Shown in pieces: positions 1 to 7,687 of a stretch of 64,000 nt of DNA. Every line of letters starts with the position of its first letter. The stretch's first letter is position 1. The notes beneath the pieces were generated by a model. It was not told the origin of the DNA, did no database searches, and saw nothing but the letters and a program-made list of their open reading frames with translations. A program made the position numbers and the translations under genes. Source of the stretch: an uncultured Bacteroides sp. (GTDB lineage: Bacteria; Bacteroidota; Bacteroidia; Bacteroidales; Bacteroidaceae); NCBI GenBank assembly GCA_944321465.1, contig CALULL010000002.1, positions 62,001-126,000 on the forward strand. The letters run 5' to 3'.

Positions 1-696
1 AAGCAGCTCCTTGCACTCGCCGTCGACGGCCACCACGTGAGCCTCGGCGACGTGGCGCAGCGTGTGCAGGGCAAGCGCGAGGTCGAGCATGGGCGAGAGC
101 TTGACGAGCACCCTCCGGGCTTTGGCCAGTAGGCGGGGTTCGAGTAGCGACACGTCCGGTTCGCAGTCGGCCACCGCCACCACCTTGCCTCCACGGCTGT
201 CGCGGCGGGCGGGGTCGAGAAATATGCAGTCCACAGGTGGCAGGCCGTCGAGCATCTCCGCAGCATCGCCGCAGGTCACCTCCGCTTGCCGCAGCCCCAG
301 CAGCGGAAAGTTGTGGCGTGCCAGTCGGCATAGCCATTCCTGTCGCTCCACGTAGGTCACTTGTTCGAAAGCCTGACCCATGAAGGTGCAGTCTATGCCT
401 AGCCCTCCCGTGAGGTCGGCCAGCGATTTTCCGCTCCCCACGAGGCGGGCTTTGTAGGTGGCCGTCGCTTGTGATGAACACTGCTCCAAAGGTAGCTTGG
501 GGGGCAGGAGCAGCCCTTCGACCGCCGCCCACGAGGGCACTTTGCGCTCCAGCATCTGCCACCCGGCAATTTGCTCCAGGGCTCTTGGCATGTCTACTCC
601 CGGATACCTGCTTGCCGACAGGGCCAGTGTCCGCACGTCGTCCCGGCGGTGTTCGCTGACAAAGTGCGCCGTCTGTTCGTCCAATAATCCGTTCAT
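1..696 (-). CDS. Class I SAM-dependent methyltransferase, THUMP-like (partial)
   Basis: The gene reads leftward from an ATG at 696 and is still open at base 1, so only the first 232 residues are present. A SAM-binding glycine loop (DLTGGLGIDCTF) lies near residues 93-104, and a DPARRD motif, typical of the Bacteroidetes methyltransferases related to Porphyromonas PG_1098, lies near 162-167. In those proteins a C-terminal THUMP-like/ferredoxin-like domain follows; here it is outside the window. The substrate is probably RNA by family analogy, but nothing in the sequence shows it. It is separated from the porin by a leftward terminator, so it is probably a separate transcript. Confidence 0.85.
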   Translation of the reverse strand, partial: MNGLLDEQTAHFVSEHRRDDVRTLALSASRYPGVDMPRALEQIAGWQMLERKVPSWAAVEGLLLPPKLPLEQCSSQATATYKARLVGSGKSLADLTGGLGIDCTFMGQAFEQVTYVERQEWLCRLARHNFPLLGLRQAEVTCGDAAEMLDGLPPVDCIFLDPARRDSRGGKVVAVADCEPDVSLLEPRLLAKARRVLVKLSPMLDLALALHTLRHVAEAHVVAVDGECKELL

Positions 697-721
697 GCGT
701 TTGTATGGTTCTGAAAACAAC

Positions 722-749
722 AAAAAAGGCACGGCAGGAAGCCGTGCCC
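722..749 (-). terminator. Rho-independent terminator of the porin gene
   Basis: The arms GGCACGGC (728-735) and GCCGTGCC (741-748) form a perfect 8-bp stem with a 5-base loop. On the minus strand the hairpin is followed by a run of six U (complement of 722-727). It lies about 40 bases past the porin stop codon. Confidence 0.85.
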
Positions 750-787
750 GAGCTGAAACTATGTATGATATAAACTGTCGCCCCACA

Positions 788-1345
788 TCAGAAGATGTAA
801 GCCAGCCAGATTTGCCACGTTTTGTCTTTACCCTTTCCGTACAGCCCCTTCCAGTCGAAGTGGTCGCCCGTCGGGATGTTGTAGTTGGCACCTATTTGCA
901 AGTGTTGCACGAGCTTCAGACCCGCACCTACGTTGATGCCTACCTGGGCGTTCTTCCTGTCGAGCATGCCTCCGCCCCCTTTGAAGTCGAAGTAGAAGTC
1001 GGGACCGGCAGCGACGAATATGCCTAGCGAACTGCCCAGCCCAAATGTGTATTTCAGGTTGATGGGAATGTCCAGACCATACTGCTTGGTCCTGTCGTGG
1101 TCGGCCTTGATGCCTTTCTGCGAGAATAACAACGAGGCGTCAACACCCAGGCCTACAACCGGGATGGTGATTTCCGTCATAGGGCCGACGAAGAAGCCCG
1201 CCATTTTGTCCTTGTAGTCGTCGAAGTCGAGCTTCGTCATGTTCACACCCGCCTTCACGCCCCACTTGAAGAGCTGCGCCTGTGCGGGCATTGCCGTCAG
1301 CAAGGCGACTGCGGCCACCAGAAGTACGCTAACAAACTTTCTCAT
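788..1345 (-). CDS. Outer-membrane beta-barrel porin family protein
   Basis: 185 residues. An N-terminal signal peptide (MRKFVSVLLVAAVALL, cleavage after AQA) is followed by alternating amphipathic strands rich in Gly and aromatic residues, ending in WQIWLAYIF with a terminal Phe, the usual outer-membrane insertion signal. This matches the small OMP beta-barrel families (PF13568/PF13505) common in Bacteroidetes. The frame stays open upstream to 1558, but the ATG at 1345 is chosen because it gives the signal peptide and lies 27 bases after a -7 box. Specific cargo or role is unknown. Confidence 0.85.
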   Translation of the reverse strand: MRKFVSVLLVAAVALLTAMPAQAQLFKWGVKAGVNMTKLDFDDYKDKMAGFFVGPMTEITIPVVGLGVDASLLFSQKGIKADHDRTKQYGLDIPINLKYTFGLGSSLGIFVAAGPDFYFDFKGGGGMLDRKNAQVGINVGAGLKLVQHLQIGANYNIPTGDHFDWKGLYGKGKDKTWQIWLAYIF

Positions 1346-1372
1346 AGCTTTACTAATTTTGATTATCGAGCG

Positions 1373-1380
1373 CAAATATA
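1373..1380 (-). promoter_or_regulatory. Bacteroidetes -7 box for the porin gene
   Basis: TATATTTG on the minus strand matches the TAnnTTTG consensus, about 27 bases before the porin ATG. No good -33 TTTG box is visible at the usual spacing. Confidence 0.6.
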
Positions 1381-1480
1381 GGGATTTATTTCTATTCCCG
1401 CCGTCGCGAAGGAGAAATATCGCCCCAGCCCCTCCATTTCTTTCCCATATTTTCCTTCTGAAGGCAGGATGCACCCCGGC

Positions 1481-1576
1481 AAGCGTAATTGCGGGTACCA
1501 CAGTACGCCTAATTACGCATGCCCCCTTAAGCGTAATTACAGGTACCCCCGTAAGCATAATTACAGGTACCCGCAG
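1481..1576. repeat. 24-bp tandem repeat, four degenerate units
   Basis: Four units start at exactly 24-base spacing (1481, 1505, 1529, 1553). The core is AAGCGTAATTACAGG followed by TACCCCCGT. The third and fourth units are nearly identical and the first two more diverged. The same unit family recurs at 2209-2266 and, inverted, at 36168-36239. Confidence 0.8.
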
Positions 1577-1591
1577 TGAACGAATGTTAAA

Positions 1592-1786
1592 CCCAAATCG
1601 GTCATTAGACCGCCCACAATGAGTATAGGCTTATCTTTTTGGGGCTTTCCAAGCCCTTTCGCCCTGCTACCGGCATCTTGTCTGCCGCTTTGTCTCGACA
1701 TAGCCCGCTACGCTTTCGACAAAGGCGACAGCCAATCTGCACGGCAGCAGAACGAAATTGCTTTGGACTCTAATGACCGATTTGGG
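1592..1786 (+). mobile_element. MITE-like element, copy A (195 bp)
   Basis: The ends are perfect 18-bp inverted repeats: CCCAAATCGGTCATTAGA (1592-1609) and its complement (1769-1786). The flanking 5-mers are TTAAA and ATAAA, a target duplication with one mismatch. The interior matches copies B and C but is clearly more diverged, and the short reading frame seen in B and C is interrupted here, which argues that the element is non-coding and that this copy is the older one. No transposase is encoded. Confidence 0.85.
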
Positions 1787-1820
1787 ATAAACCAATAAGA
1801 TAGAACACCGTAGGACCTGC

Positions 1821-2187
1821 GGCCCCGAAGGGGTCCAACCATGCTTAGCCGGGGTGTGAGCGCAGTGAACCCCCGGAATCTATGCCCCGCACATAGCATC
1901 GGCCCCGAAGGGGTCGAATAGCACCCAGACTGGCCTTGTAGGGGCGGGGCTTGTCCCCGCCCGGAACATCATTTGCCCTGTCCTGCATGTTAGGGCGACC
2001 GCGAGGGTCGCCCCTACAAGCGTGCGGCACATGTTTCGGGGGCACCTGATAGCCCCGGACAGACACCTCGCCCCACCTGTATGCTATTCGACCCCCTCCG
2101 GGGGCCGGAGGGGGTGTGGTGTCCAATCCATCCAGGAGGTCGCTGCGCTCACACCCCGGCTAAGCATGGTTGGACCCCTTCGGGGCC
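1821..2187. mobile_element. Fold-back element, copy 1, with 45-bp perfect terminal inverted repeats
   Basis: The left arm 1821-1865 begins GGCCCCGAAGGGGTCCAACC and is the exact reverse complement of 2143-2187. Nested inside are further palindromic modules: a GGCCCCGAAGGGGTCGAAT block (about 1902-1920) facing TATGCTATTCGACCCC (about 2080-2095), and a 27-bp module at 1992-2018 (AGGGCGACCGCGAGGGTCGC...). The second copy at 56467-56785 has the same order of parts. Reading frames crossing it are low-complexity and not credible genes. Confidence 0.75.
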
Positions 2188-2208
2188 CGCCTGCGGACGA
2201 GAGGTAAT

Positions 2209-2266
2209 CCCGTCATAGCCTAACATATGGTACCCGTCATAGCGTAACATGACGCACCCGTCATAA
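2209..2266. repeat. 24-bp tandem repeat, about 2.4 units
   Basis: Units starting CCCGTCATAGC recur at 2209, 2233 and 2257 (24-bp spacing). Rotated, the unit reads AGCGTAACATGACGCACCCG, which aligns with the 1481-1576 family. The array lies just past the 3' end of the MATE gene. Confidence 0.7.
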
Positions 2267-2328
2267 AAAAATATTAAGGGGGTGCTTGCCTGCGCTGATG
2301 CGACCCTTCCCGACAGGTGGTGAGGGGG

Positions 2329-3702
2329 TTAGCGAATCGGGGCTGCGGGGGAGGAGATGCGGCGCAGTATCCGGGGGAATGCCCAGGCGAAGATGGAGAT
2401 GCAGCAGAGGGCGGCTACGGCATCGGATAGCCCTTCGGCCCAGAACACGCCCTCGACTCCCAGCCAGCGGGGCAACAGCAGTGCCAGGGGCACGAGCAGG
2501 ATGACCTTGCGCAGCAGGGCTATGAAGATGGAAATCTTGGCCTGTCCGAGGGCCACGAACATGTTCTGGCAGGCACGTTGCAGGCCGAAGATGGTCATGC
2601 CGGAGAGGAAGATGGGCATCGTCTGGCGCACGATGTCTATCAGGCGGGTATCGGAGGTGAAGGCCGAGGCTATCAGCGAGGGGAACAGTATCATAAACAG
2701 GACGAGCAGGAAGTTGAACGAGAACATCACCGCCAGCACGATGCGGAAGCACTCCTTTACGCGGGCCTTGTTGCCATGCCCGTAGTTGTAGCTCACCACG
2801 GGCACGAAGCCTTGGGCAAAGCCCGTCAGGGGGACGCTGACGCACAGCATGGCGGCCTGCATCACGGCCAGGGCACTGACGTAGATGTCGCCGTAGCGTT
2901 CGAGGGTGCCGTTCAGCACGAAGCCCACCAGGCTCTCGGTGCTTGCCATGATGAAGGGCGACAGGCCCAGGGCGACGATGGCGAGGACGACGTTGCGTTC
3001 CGGCTTCAGATAGTGCCACTCAAGGCGCAAGGATGCCTGCCGGGAGGTGAGGAAACGCAACACCCACACGGCACTGCAAGCCTGCGACAGGATGGTGGCC
3101 CAGGCCGCGCCCTTCACGCCCATGCCGAGGACGAAGATGAAGAGCGGGTCGAGCAGGATGTTCAGGGCCGCCCCTATCAGGACCGAGCACATGGCTATGC
3201 CAGGGCGGCCCTGGCAGTTGATGAAGGTGTTCAGCCCCACGGACACCTCCACGAAGAGGGTGCCAAGGAGGTAGATGGAGAGGTAGTCCACGGCGTAGGG
3301 CAGCGTGTGCGAGGAAGCACCGGTGAAGAGCAGTATCGGCTCCATGAAGACGTAGGAGAGGAGGGAGGTCGTGAGTGCCATCGCGACCAGCATCACCAGC
3401 CCGTTGCCCAGCAGTTTGCCTGCCCGCTCGCGGTTGCCCTGTCCCAGGGCTATCGCCGCCAAAGGGGCGCCGCCTCCGCTGACGATGGCCGAGAAGGCGG
3501 AGATGAGGATGATGACGGACCCCGTCACCCCCACTCCGGCCAAGGCATCGGTGCCTATGCCGGGGATGTGGCCTATGTAGACGCGGTCGACCAGGGTGTA
3601 GAGCAGGTTGACAATCTGTGCCATCACCGCCGGGAAGGCCATGCGCAGGACGAGCGGCAGCATCGGGTCGGTGCCCAGCCGCTCTTCGTAGTGTGTGTTC
3701 AT
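2329..3702 (-). CDS. MATE family multidrug efflux transporter
   Basis: 457 residues, the usual MATE length, with about 12 hydrophobic segments arranged as two similar halves. Typical features are the N-terminal PMLPLVLRMAFPAVMAQIVN stretch, the first-half LVDRVYIGHIPGIG segment and the second-half GFAQGFVPVVSYNYGHGN motif. It is expected to export cationic drugs or metabolites across the inner membrane using H+ or Na+; the substrate cannot be read from sequence. The frame remains open to 4077, but that overlaps the maf gene; the ATG at 3702 gives the canonical N terminus 32 bases after the maf stop. Confidence 0.92.
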   Translation of the reverse strand: MNTHYEERLGTDPMLPLVLRMAFPAVMAQIVNLLYTLVDRVYIGHIPGIGTDALAGVGVTGSVIILISAFSAIVSGGGAPLAAIALGQGNRERAGKLLGNGLVMLVAMALTTSLLSYVFMEPILLFTGASSHTLPYAVDYLSIYLLGTLFVEVSVGLNTFINCQGRPGIAMCSVLIGAALNILLDPLFIFVLGMGVKGAAWATILSQACSAVWVLRFLTSRQASLRLEWHYLKPERNVVLAIVALGLSPFIMASTESLVGFVLNGTLERYGDIYVSALAVMQAAMLCVSVPLTGFAQGFVPVVSYNYGHGNKARVKECFRIVLAVMFSFNFLLVLFMILFPSLIASAFTSDTRLIDIVRQTMPIFLSGMTIFGLQRACQNMFVALGQAKISIFIALLRKVILLVPLALLLPRWLGVEGVFWAEGLSDAVAALCCISIFAWAFPRILRRISSPAAPIR

Positions 3703-3734
3703 TGTGCTGTCTTCGGTACCCCCTCCACGGTGTG

Positions 3735-4316
3735 TTACAGTTCCTTCAGTTCGCGGTACAGGCGTTGCACGGGGAGGCCCATGACGTTGAAGTAGCTCCC
3801 CTCGATGCTTTCCACGCCCACAAAGCCAATCCACTCCTGCACGCCGTAGGCTCCTGCCTTGTCCAGGGGGCGGAAGGTGTCGACGTAGTAGCTGATTTCG
3901 TCGTTCGTCAGGCGTGCAAAGCGCACAGCCGTGCGCGACGTGAAGCAGCGTTGCCAGTCGGGAGTGGTGAGGCAGACGCCTGTAAACACTTCGTGTTGCC
4001 TGCCACTCATCTGGCGCAGCATCCGGCAGGCATCCTCCTTGTCTTTGGGCTTGCCAAGCACTTTGCCGTCGAGCCACACGATGGTGTCGGCAGTGATGAC
4101 CAGTTCGTCGGGGGCCATCAGCTTGCGGTAGGCCTCGGCTTTCTTGCGGGCTATGTGCAAAGGTATGTCTCCGCCTTGCAGGTTGTGGGGATAAGACTCG
4201 TCTATGCCTGGCAGTGTGCGTACTTCGTAGGTTATGCCCAGACCGTCGAGCAGGCTTTTGCGCCGTGGCGACCCCGAGGCCAGCACGACGCGGTATTTTT
4301 CCAGATTTTCAAACAT
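3735..4316 (-). CDS. maf: Maf-like nucleoside triphosphate pyrophosphatase
   Basis: 193 residues. The N-terminal LASGSPRRKSLL motif (residues 12-23), ADTIVWLDGKVLGKP in the middle and DKAGAYGVQEW near residue 153 are the diagnostic Maf/HAM1-fold signatures. Maf proteins hydrolyse non-canonical or dTTP/UTP-type nucleotides to monophosphate and pyrophosphate in the cytoplasm. It lies in a leftward cluster with the KdsC-like phosphatase just upstream (38-base gap), an arrangement I recall as common in Bacteroides. The ATG at 4316 directly precedes the conserved N terminus. Confidence 0.93.
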   Translation of the reverse strand: MFENLEKYRVVLASGSPRRKSLLDGLGITYEVRTLPGIDESYPHNLQGGDIPLHIARKKAEAYRKLMAPDELVITADTIVWLDGKVLGKPKDKEDACRMLRQMSGRQHEVFTGVCLTTPDWQRCFTSRTAVRFARLTNDEISYYVDTFRPLDKAGAYGVQEWIGFVGVESIEGSYFNVMGLPVQRLYRELKEL

Positions 4317-4353
4317 GGTAGCTATATGGTTAAATAAGAACGTCGAAGGGGTG

Positions 4354-4884
4354 TCACCAGCCAAAAGCATTCTCGTCCGACATCCACAGTCCCTGTACCT
4401 TGAGCACTTGCTCCAGAACGTCTCGGCCACAGCCGTGCCCGCCGTCGGCGTGGGAAATGTAGCATGCGGCAGCCCGCACCTCGGGGGCGGCATCGCGGGG
4501 GCAGCAGGGAAGGCCGCAGAGCTGCATCACCGGCAGGTCCGGTATGTCGTCGCCCATGTAGAGAATTTCGTCGTCTCGCAGGCCGTGGCGGTCGCGGTAG
4601 TCGCAATAGTCCTTCATCTTCATTGACGAGCCAAAGTAGATGTCTTCCGGAGACAGCCCCAAGGCGAGGAAGCGTCGGCGCACCGCTTCGGAGCGTCCGC
4701 CCGAGATGATGCCCAACCCCACTCCTCGCTCGGCAGCCAAGTGGAGGGCATACCCGTCTTTGATGTTGACCGTGCGCATAGGCTCTCCACTGGCATCCAT
4801 TGGTATCACCGTCGCACTCAGCACACCGTCCACGTCAAACAGCAATGCCTTTATTCGTCTCAAATCGTAGTTTATGGTACTCAT
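4354..4884 (-). CDS. kdsC: KdsC-like HAD phosphatase (3-deoxy-D-manno-octulosonate 8-phosphate phosphatase)
   Basis: 176 residues, the usual size for the cap-less, tetramer-forming C0 HAD enzymes. Motif I is FDVDGVLS (residues 16-23), motif [10 protein letters not shown] and motif [13 protein letters not shown]. KdsC removes phosphate from KDO-8-P in lipopolysaccharide inner-core synthesis. The annotation rests on family resemblance; related C0 phosphatases with other substrates cannot be excluded. It is clustered with maf and the DUF2520 gene on the same strand. Confidence 0.85.
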   Translation of the reverse strand: MSTINYDLRRIKALLFDVDGVLSATVIPMDASGEPMRTVNIKDGYALHLAAERGVGLGIISGGRSEAVRRRFLALGLSPEDIYFGSSMKMKDYCDYRDRHGLRDDEILYMGDDIPDLPVMQLCGLPCCPRDAAPEVRAAACYISHADGGHGCGRDVLEQVLKVQGLWMSDENAFGW

Positions 4885-4911
4885 ATGTAGATGTATAGCA
4901 CGTTCTCTTGT

Positions 4912-5730
4912 TCAGTCACCGGCCTCGCGGTGTATGCTCTTGCTTATAAGTCCGTATAGTTGTCGCATCCGCTCGTCGTCGGCCAGCAGGGCCAGGTGGG
5001 CGTTCATTACCCCCGTGTCGTTGCGCAGGGCTGGTCCCGTCTGTGCCTGCCGTGGCGACAGGGCATGAACTTTGCGGGCTGTTTCGTCTATCAAAGGCAG
5101 CAGGAGGTTGAAGGGCAGGTTGTACTTTCTAAGCACGTCTAGGGCCAGGGCATACATGTGGTTGGTGAAGTTGCAGGCAAAGACCGCAGCCAGGTGCAGA
5201 TGCTCACGCTCTTCCGACGTGGCCCGGCGCACTGTCCCCGACAGGGCACCACCCAAGGCTTCGAGCCGTGCCGTGGTGTCGTCGTTATTGCCCTCTACGA
5301 ATATCGGTATCTCTTTGAAGTCCAGTGGCCGCGATTTGCTGAATGTCTGCATGGGATAGAACACGCCGTAGTGTCCGGCACCTGTATGGCGCCAGATGTC
5401 GACGGGGATGCTTCCCGCCGTGTGTACCCAAAGCCCTTTCTCGCGTTCGCTTACCAATGCGGACAGAAAAGCGGGGGTGAGCGCATCGTCTTTCACCGCC
5501 ACGACGTAGAACTGGGCATGGTGGGCCACGTCCGACAGTGACGTGACGTACTCGGCCTCTACGGCCTCGGCCAGCGGCTTTGCCGACTCCTCGGTGCGGC
5601 TATAGATTTGCTTGATGCGAAACCCCTTGCGGTAGAACGCCTTTGCCAGGTTCGTGGCCAAGTTCCCGGCACCGATAAAGGCGATGGACGTATCTTCTAT
5701 GCTTCGTTTCATATCCATGTTATTTTTCAT
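4912..5730 (-). CDS. Rossmann-like and DUF2520 domain protein
   Basis: 272 residues. An N-terminal NAD(P)-binding Rossmann motif, IAFIGAGNLATNLAKAF, is followed by a C-terminal all-helical DUF2520 region (EREHLHLAAVFACNFTNHMY). This is the COG5495-type family of predicted dehydrogenases related to pyrroline-5-carboxylate or F420-type reductases; the substrate is unknown. The start codon at 5730 overlaps the stop of the upstream membrane-protein gene in an ATGA arrangement, suggesting translational coupling. Later in-frame ATGs at 5718 and 5712 are alternatives. Confidence 0.85.
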   Translation of the reverse strand: MKNNMDMKRSIEDTSIAFIGAGNLATNLAKAFYRKGFRIKQIYSRTEESAKPLAEAVEAEYVTSLSDVAHHAQFYVVAVKDDALTPAFLSALVSEREKGLWVHTAGSIPVDIWRHTGAGHYGVFYPMQTFSKSRPLDFKEIPIFVEGNNDDTTARLEALGGALSGTVRRATSEEREHLHLAAVFACNFTNHMYALALDVLRKYNLPFNLLLPLIDETARKVHALSPRQAQTGPALRNDTGVMNAHLALLADDERMRQLYGLISKSIHREAGD

Positions 5731-6062
5731 CTCGTGGAAAGCCAGTACAACAAAATGCCAGCCAGTAGCAGTGCCAATGGGAGCAGGTAGGCCGACATCG
5801 TGCCTAGCAGCGCGGTGATGAGTCCGAAGTTCAGTATCAGCCACAGGCCTGCAAGCACCAGTCCCACGGACTTGTCGTGCTTCAACAGCAGGAATACCAT
5901 TGCGGCGTAGAGCAGGAAGTTGTTCTTGTTTGTCAGCCACCCCAGCCCCATCGAAGAAAGGTCGAGCAGACGTTCCAGCAGATAGAGTATGCCAAACACA
6001 ATCAGTGTCACAGCTGTAGCGCGATAAGTATCGCGATTATTGTTTGCCTTCACCGCACTCAT
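5727..6062 (-). CDS. Small integral membrane protein of unknown function
   Basis: 111 residues with four hydrophobic segments (about residues 16-37, 48-60, 66-86 and 90-108) and a charged N terminus. I do not recognise a named family with certainty. It overlaps the end of the nitroreductase gene by 26 bases and the start of the DUF2520 gene by four, so it is embedded in a tight leftward operon. No catalytic motif is visible. Confidence 0.7.
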   Translation of the reverse strand: MSAVKANNNRDTYRATAVTLIVFGILYLLERLLDLSSMGLGWLTNKNNFLLYAAMVFLLLKHDKSVGLVLAGLWLILNFGLITALLGTMSAYLLPLALLLAGILLYWLSTR

Positions 6063-6609
6063 GTCTTGTCTCTTTCGGGTATGAATATTTGTTCAGGTGT
6101 ATTTTCTCCCATTGTAAATTGCTTTCGTCGAAAGGGCGACGCTCTGCCTCCTTGTGCCCTATGGCAATGATACACAACACTTGCAGCTGCAAGGGGATGT
6201 CGAGCAGCCCATGTACGTATTCATCCGAGGCCATGCCTGTCGCCGTATAACGTTCGCGCACCTGTACCCAGCAGCTTCCCAGTCCCATGTCTTCGGCCTG
6301 TAACTGTAAATAGATGGCTGCAATGGCGGCATCTTCTATCCATACGTCACTGGCCAAGGGATCGGCCATGACAACTACGGCCAAAGCTGCGTCTGCGATG
6401 AACTGCGCTGATTGTTCCTTGCAGAAAGCCAACTGACGGAGCAGTTCCTTGTCATCCACCAAGACAAACTGCCATGGATTGCTCCGCTTGGAGGCCGGAG
6501 CTTTCAAAGCTGCCTTAAGCAGGATGACGACTTCGTCTTGCGTCAGTTCCTTGGCCGTAAACTTCCGGGTACTACGGCGTTTGGTTATCAGTTCGTTGAA
6601 ACTTTCCAT
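6037..6609 (-). CDS. Nitroreductase family protein
   Basis: 190 residues. The N-terminal RRSTRKFTAKELTQDEV motif, the KAPASKRSNPWQFVLV FMN-binding stretch and GLGSCWVQVR near residue 115 define an NfsA/NfsB-like FMN oxidoreductase, probably a homodimer using NAD(P)H. The substrate is not predictable. The ATG at 6609 is chosen over an upstream in-frame start at 6765 because it begins the conserved domain and follows a -7 box. It heads the leftward cluster and diverges from the GNAT-like gene. Confidence 0.88.
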   Translation of the reverse strand: MESFNELITKRRSTRKFTAKELTQDEVVILLKAALKAPASKRSNPWQFVLVDDKELLRQLAFCKEQSAQFIADAALAVVVMADPLASDVWIEDAAIAAIYLQLQAEDMGLGSCWVQVRERYTATGMASDEYVHGLLDIPLQLQVLCIIAIGHKEAERRPFDESNLQWEKIHLNKYSYPKETRHECGEGKQ

Positions 6610-6639
6610 GATGTAGCTAATAAAGTAGAAAAACGGGCG

Positions 6640-6647
6640 CAAAGATA
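6640..6647 (-). promoter_or_regulatory. -7 box for the nitroreductase operon
   Basis: TATCTTTG on the minus strand (TAnnTTTG) lies 30 bases before the nitroreductase ATG. Confidence 0.6.
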
Positions 6648-6659
6648 CGAGATATTTTC

Positions 6660-6667
6660 TAAATTTG
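6660..6667 (+). promoter_or_regulatory. -7 box for the GNAT-like gene
   Basis: TAAATTTG matches TAnnTTTG but ends only six bases before the ATG at 6674, implying an almost leaderless transcript or a later start codon. Confidence 0.45.
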
Positions 6668-6673
6668 CACCCG

Positions 6674-7657
6674 ATGTCTTTGAAACTGACTACATACCGC
6701 TCGGGAGATGTTGTACCGAATTTGCCTGGTATTGACACGTTCCACTCCACAATGTTGTTCCGCATGTACGAAGCAACTGCCGGTTACGCGCCCATTCTTA
6801 TCGTGGTCACCGAGGGTACTCAGGTCCGGGCTAAGTTGCTGGCTGTTATACGCCGCAGTGTTCGACTCTTCCCTCCTTCTATTATAAAGCGATGTGTGAC
6901 TTACGGTACGGGAGAGTACTTTGTCGTTCCCTCAGACCGCAAGCCCCTTTTTGCCGCCATGTTGCAATGTCTCACTGAAGAGGCATGGCGCCAATGTTTC
7001 CTTATCGAGTTTCGTAACTTGAGCGACCCGATAGAGGGCTACAAGGCTTTTCGGGACAACTTGTATTTCCCCATCAACTGGCTGCGTGTGCGCAATTCTC
7101 TCCACAGTGTAACGAGCGTTGAGCAACGTTTCAGTCTCTCGCGCATTAGGCAGGTGAAGAAAGGGTTGAAAAACGGTGCCGTCGTACGCGAGGTACGCTC
7201 TGTGGAAGAAATCAGGCAGTTTGCCAACATGCTGCACCGTCTCTACTCCTCTAACGTTCGCCGCCACTTCCCCAGCCGCGACTTCTTCCTGCAATTTGCT
7301 CCTGACATGCCCCACAACAACCGGGGGCGTATCTTTGTCGTGCTTTATAAGGACAAAATCATCGGAGGCAGTGCCTGCATCTATTCGGGCACCAACGCTT
7401 ATTTGTGGTTTTCGGGAGGTATGCGTAAGACTCATGCTTTTCTTTATCCCGGCGTATTGGCCGTATGGAAGGCGCTGGAGGATGCCAAGCAGCGGGGCTT
7501 TGCCCATTTGGAGTTCATGGACGTGGGCCTTCCCTTCCGCCGTCATGGCTACCGCGAGTTTGTCCTGCGTTTCGGGGGCAAGCAGTTTGGCACGCGCCGG
7601 TGGTTCCGTTTCCGTTGGGGGTGGCTCAACCGCTTGCTGACGGCATTCTACCTGTGA
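6674..7657 (+). CDS. GNAT/FemAB-like acyltransferase family protein
   Basis: 327 residues. The C-terminal half resembles the BioF2-like or FemAB-like GNAT fold: GRIFVVLYKDKIIGGSACIY, NAYLWFSGG, then ALEDAKQRGFAHLEFMDVG (about residues 218-285). The N-terminal half is basic and only loosely conserved. Such proteins transfer acyl or aminoacyl groups, for example in envelope modification, but no substrate can be named. The start is ATG at 6674; an ATG at 6752 is possible because the -7 box sits so close. It stands alone between two divergent or convergent leftward genes. Confidence 0.7.
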   Translation: MSLKLTTYRSGDVVPNLPGIDTFHSTMLFRMYEATAGYAPILIVVTEGTQVRAKLLAVIRRSVRLFPPSIIKRCVTYGTGEYFVVPSDRKPLFAAMLQCLTEEAWRQCFLIEFRNLSDPIEGYKAFRDNLYFPINWLRVRNSLHSVTSVEQRFSLSRIRQVKKGLKNGAVVREVRSVEEIRQFANMLHRLYSSNVRRHFPSRDFFLQFAPDMPHNNRGRIFVVLYKDKIIGGSACIYSGTNAYLWFSGGMRKTHAFLYPGVLAVWKALEDAKQRGFAHLEFMDVGLPFRRHGYREFVLRFGGKQFGTRRWFRFRWGWLNRLLTAFYL

Positions 7658-7687
7658 CGCAGCCTTGTGCAGACCGCTCCGCAGGCA

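Noticed and set aside
1708..2207. Several short frames across fold-back copy 1
   Set aside because: Low-complexity translations of palindromic DNA on both strands; none has a promoter or family resemblance.
2578..3795. 405-codon plus-strand frame opposite the MATE gene
   Set aside because: Overlaps a clear MATE transporter; translation is Gln/His/Gly-rich with no hydrophobic or catalytic pattern.
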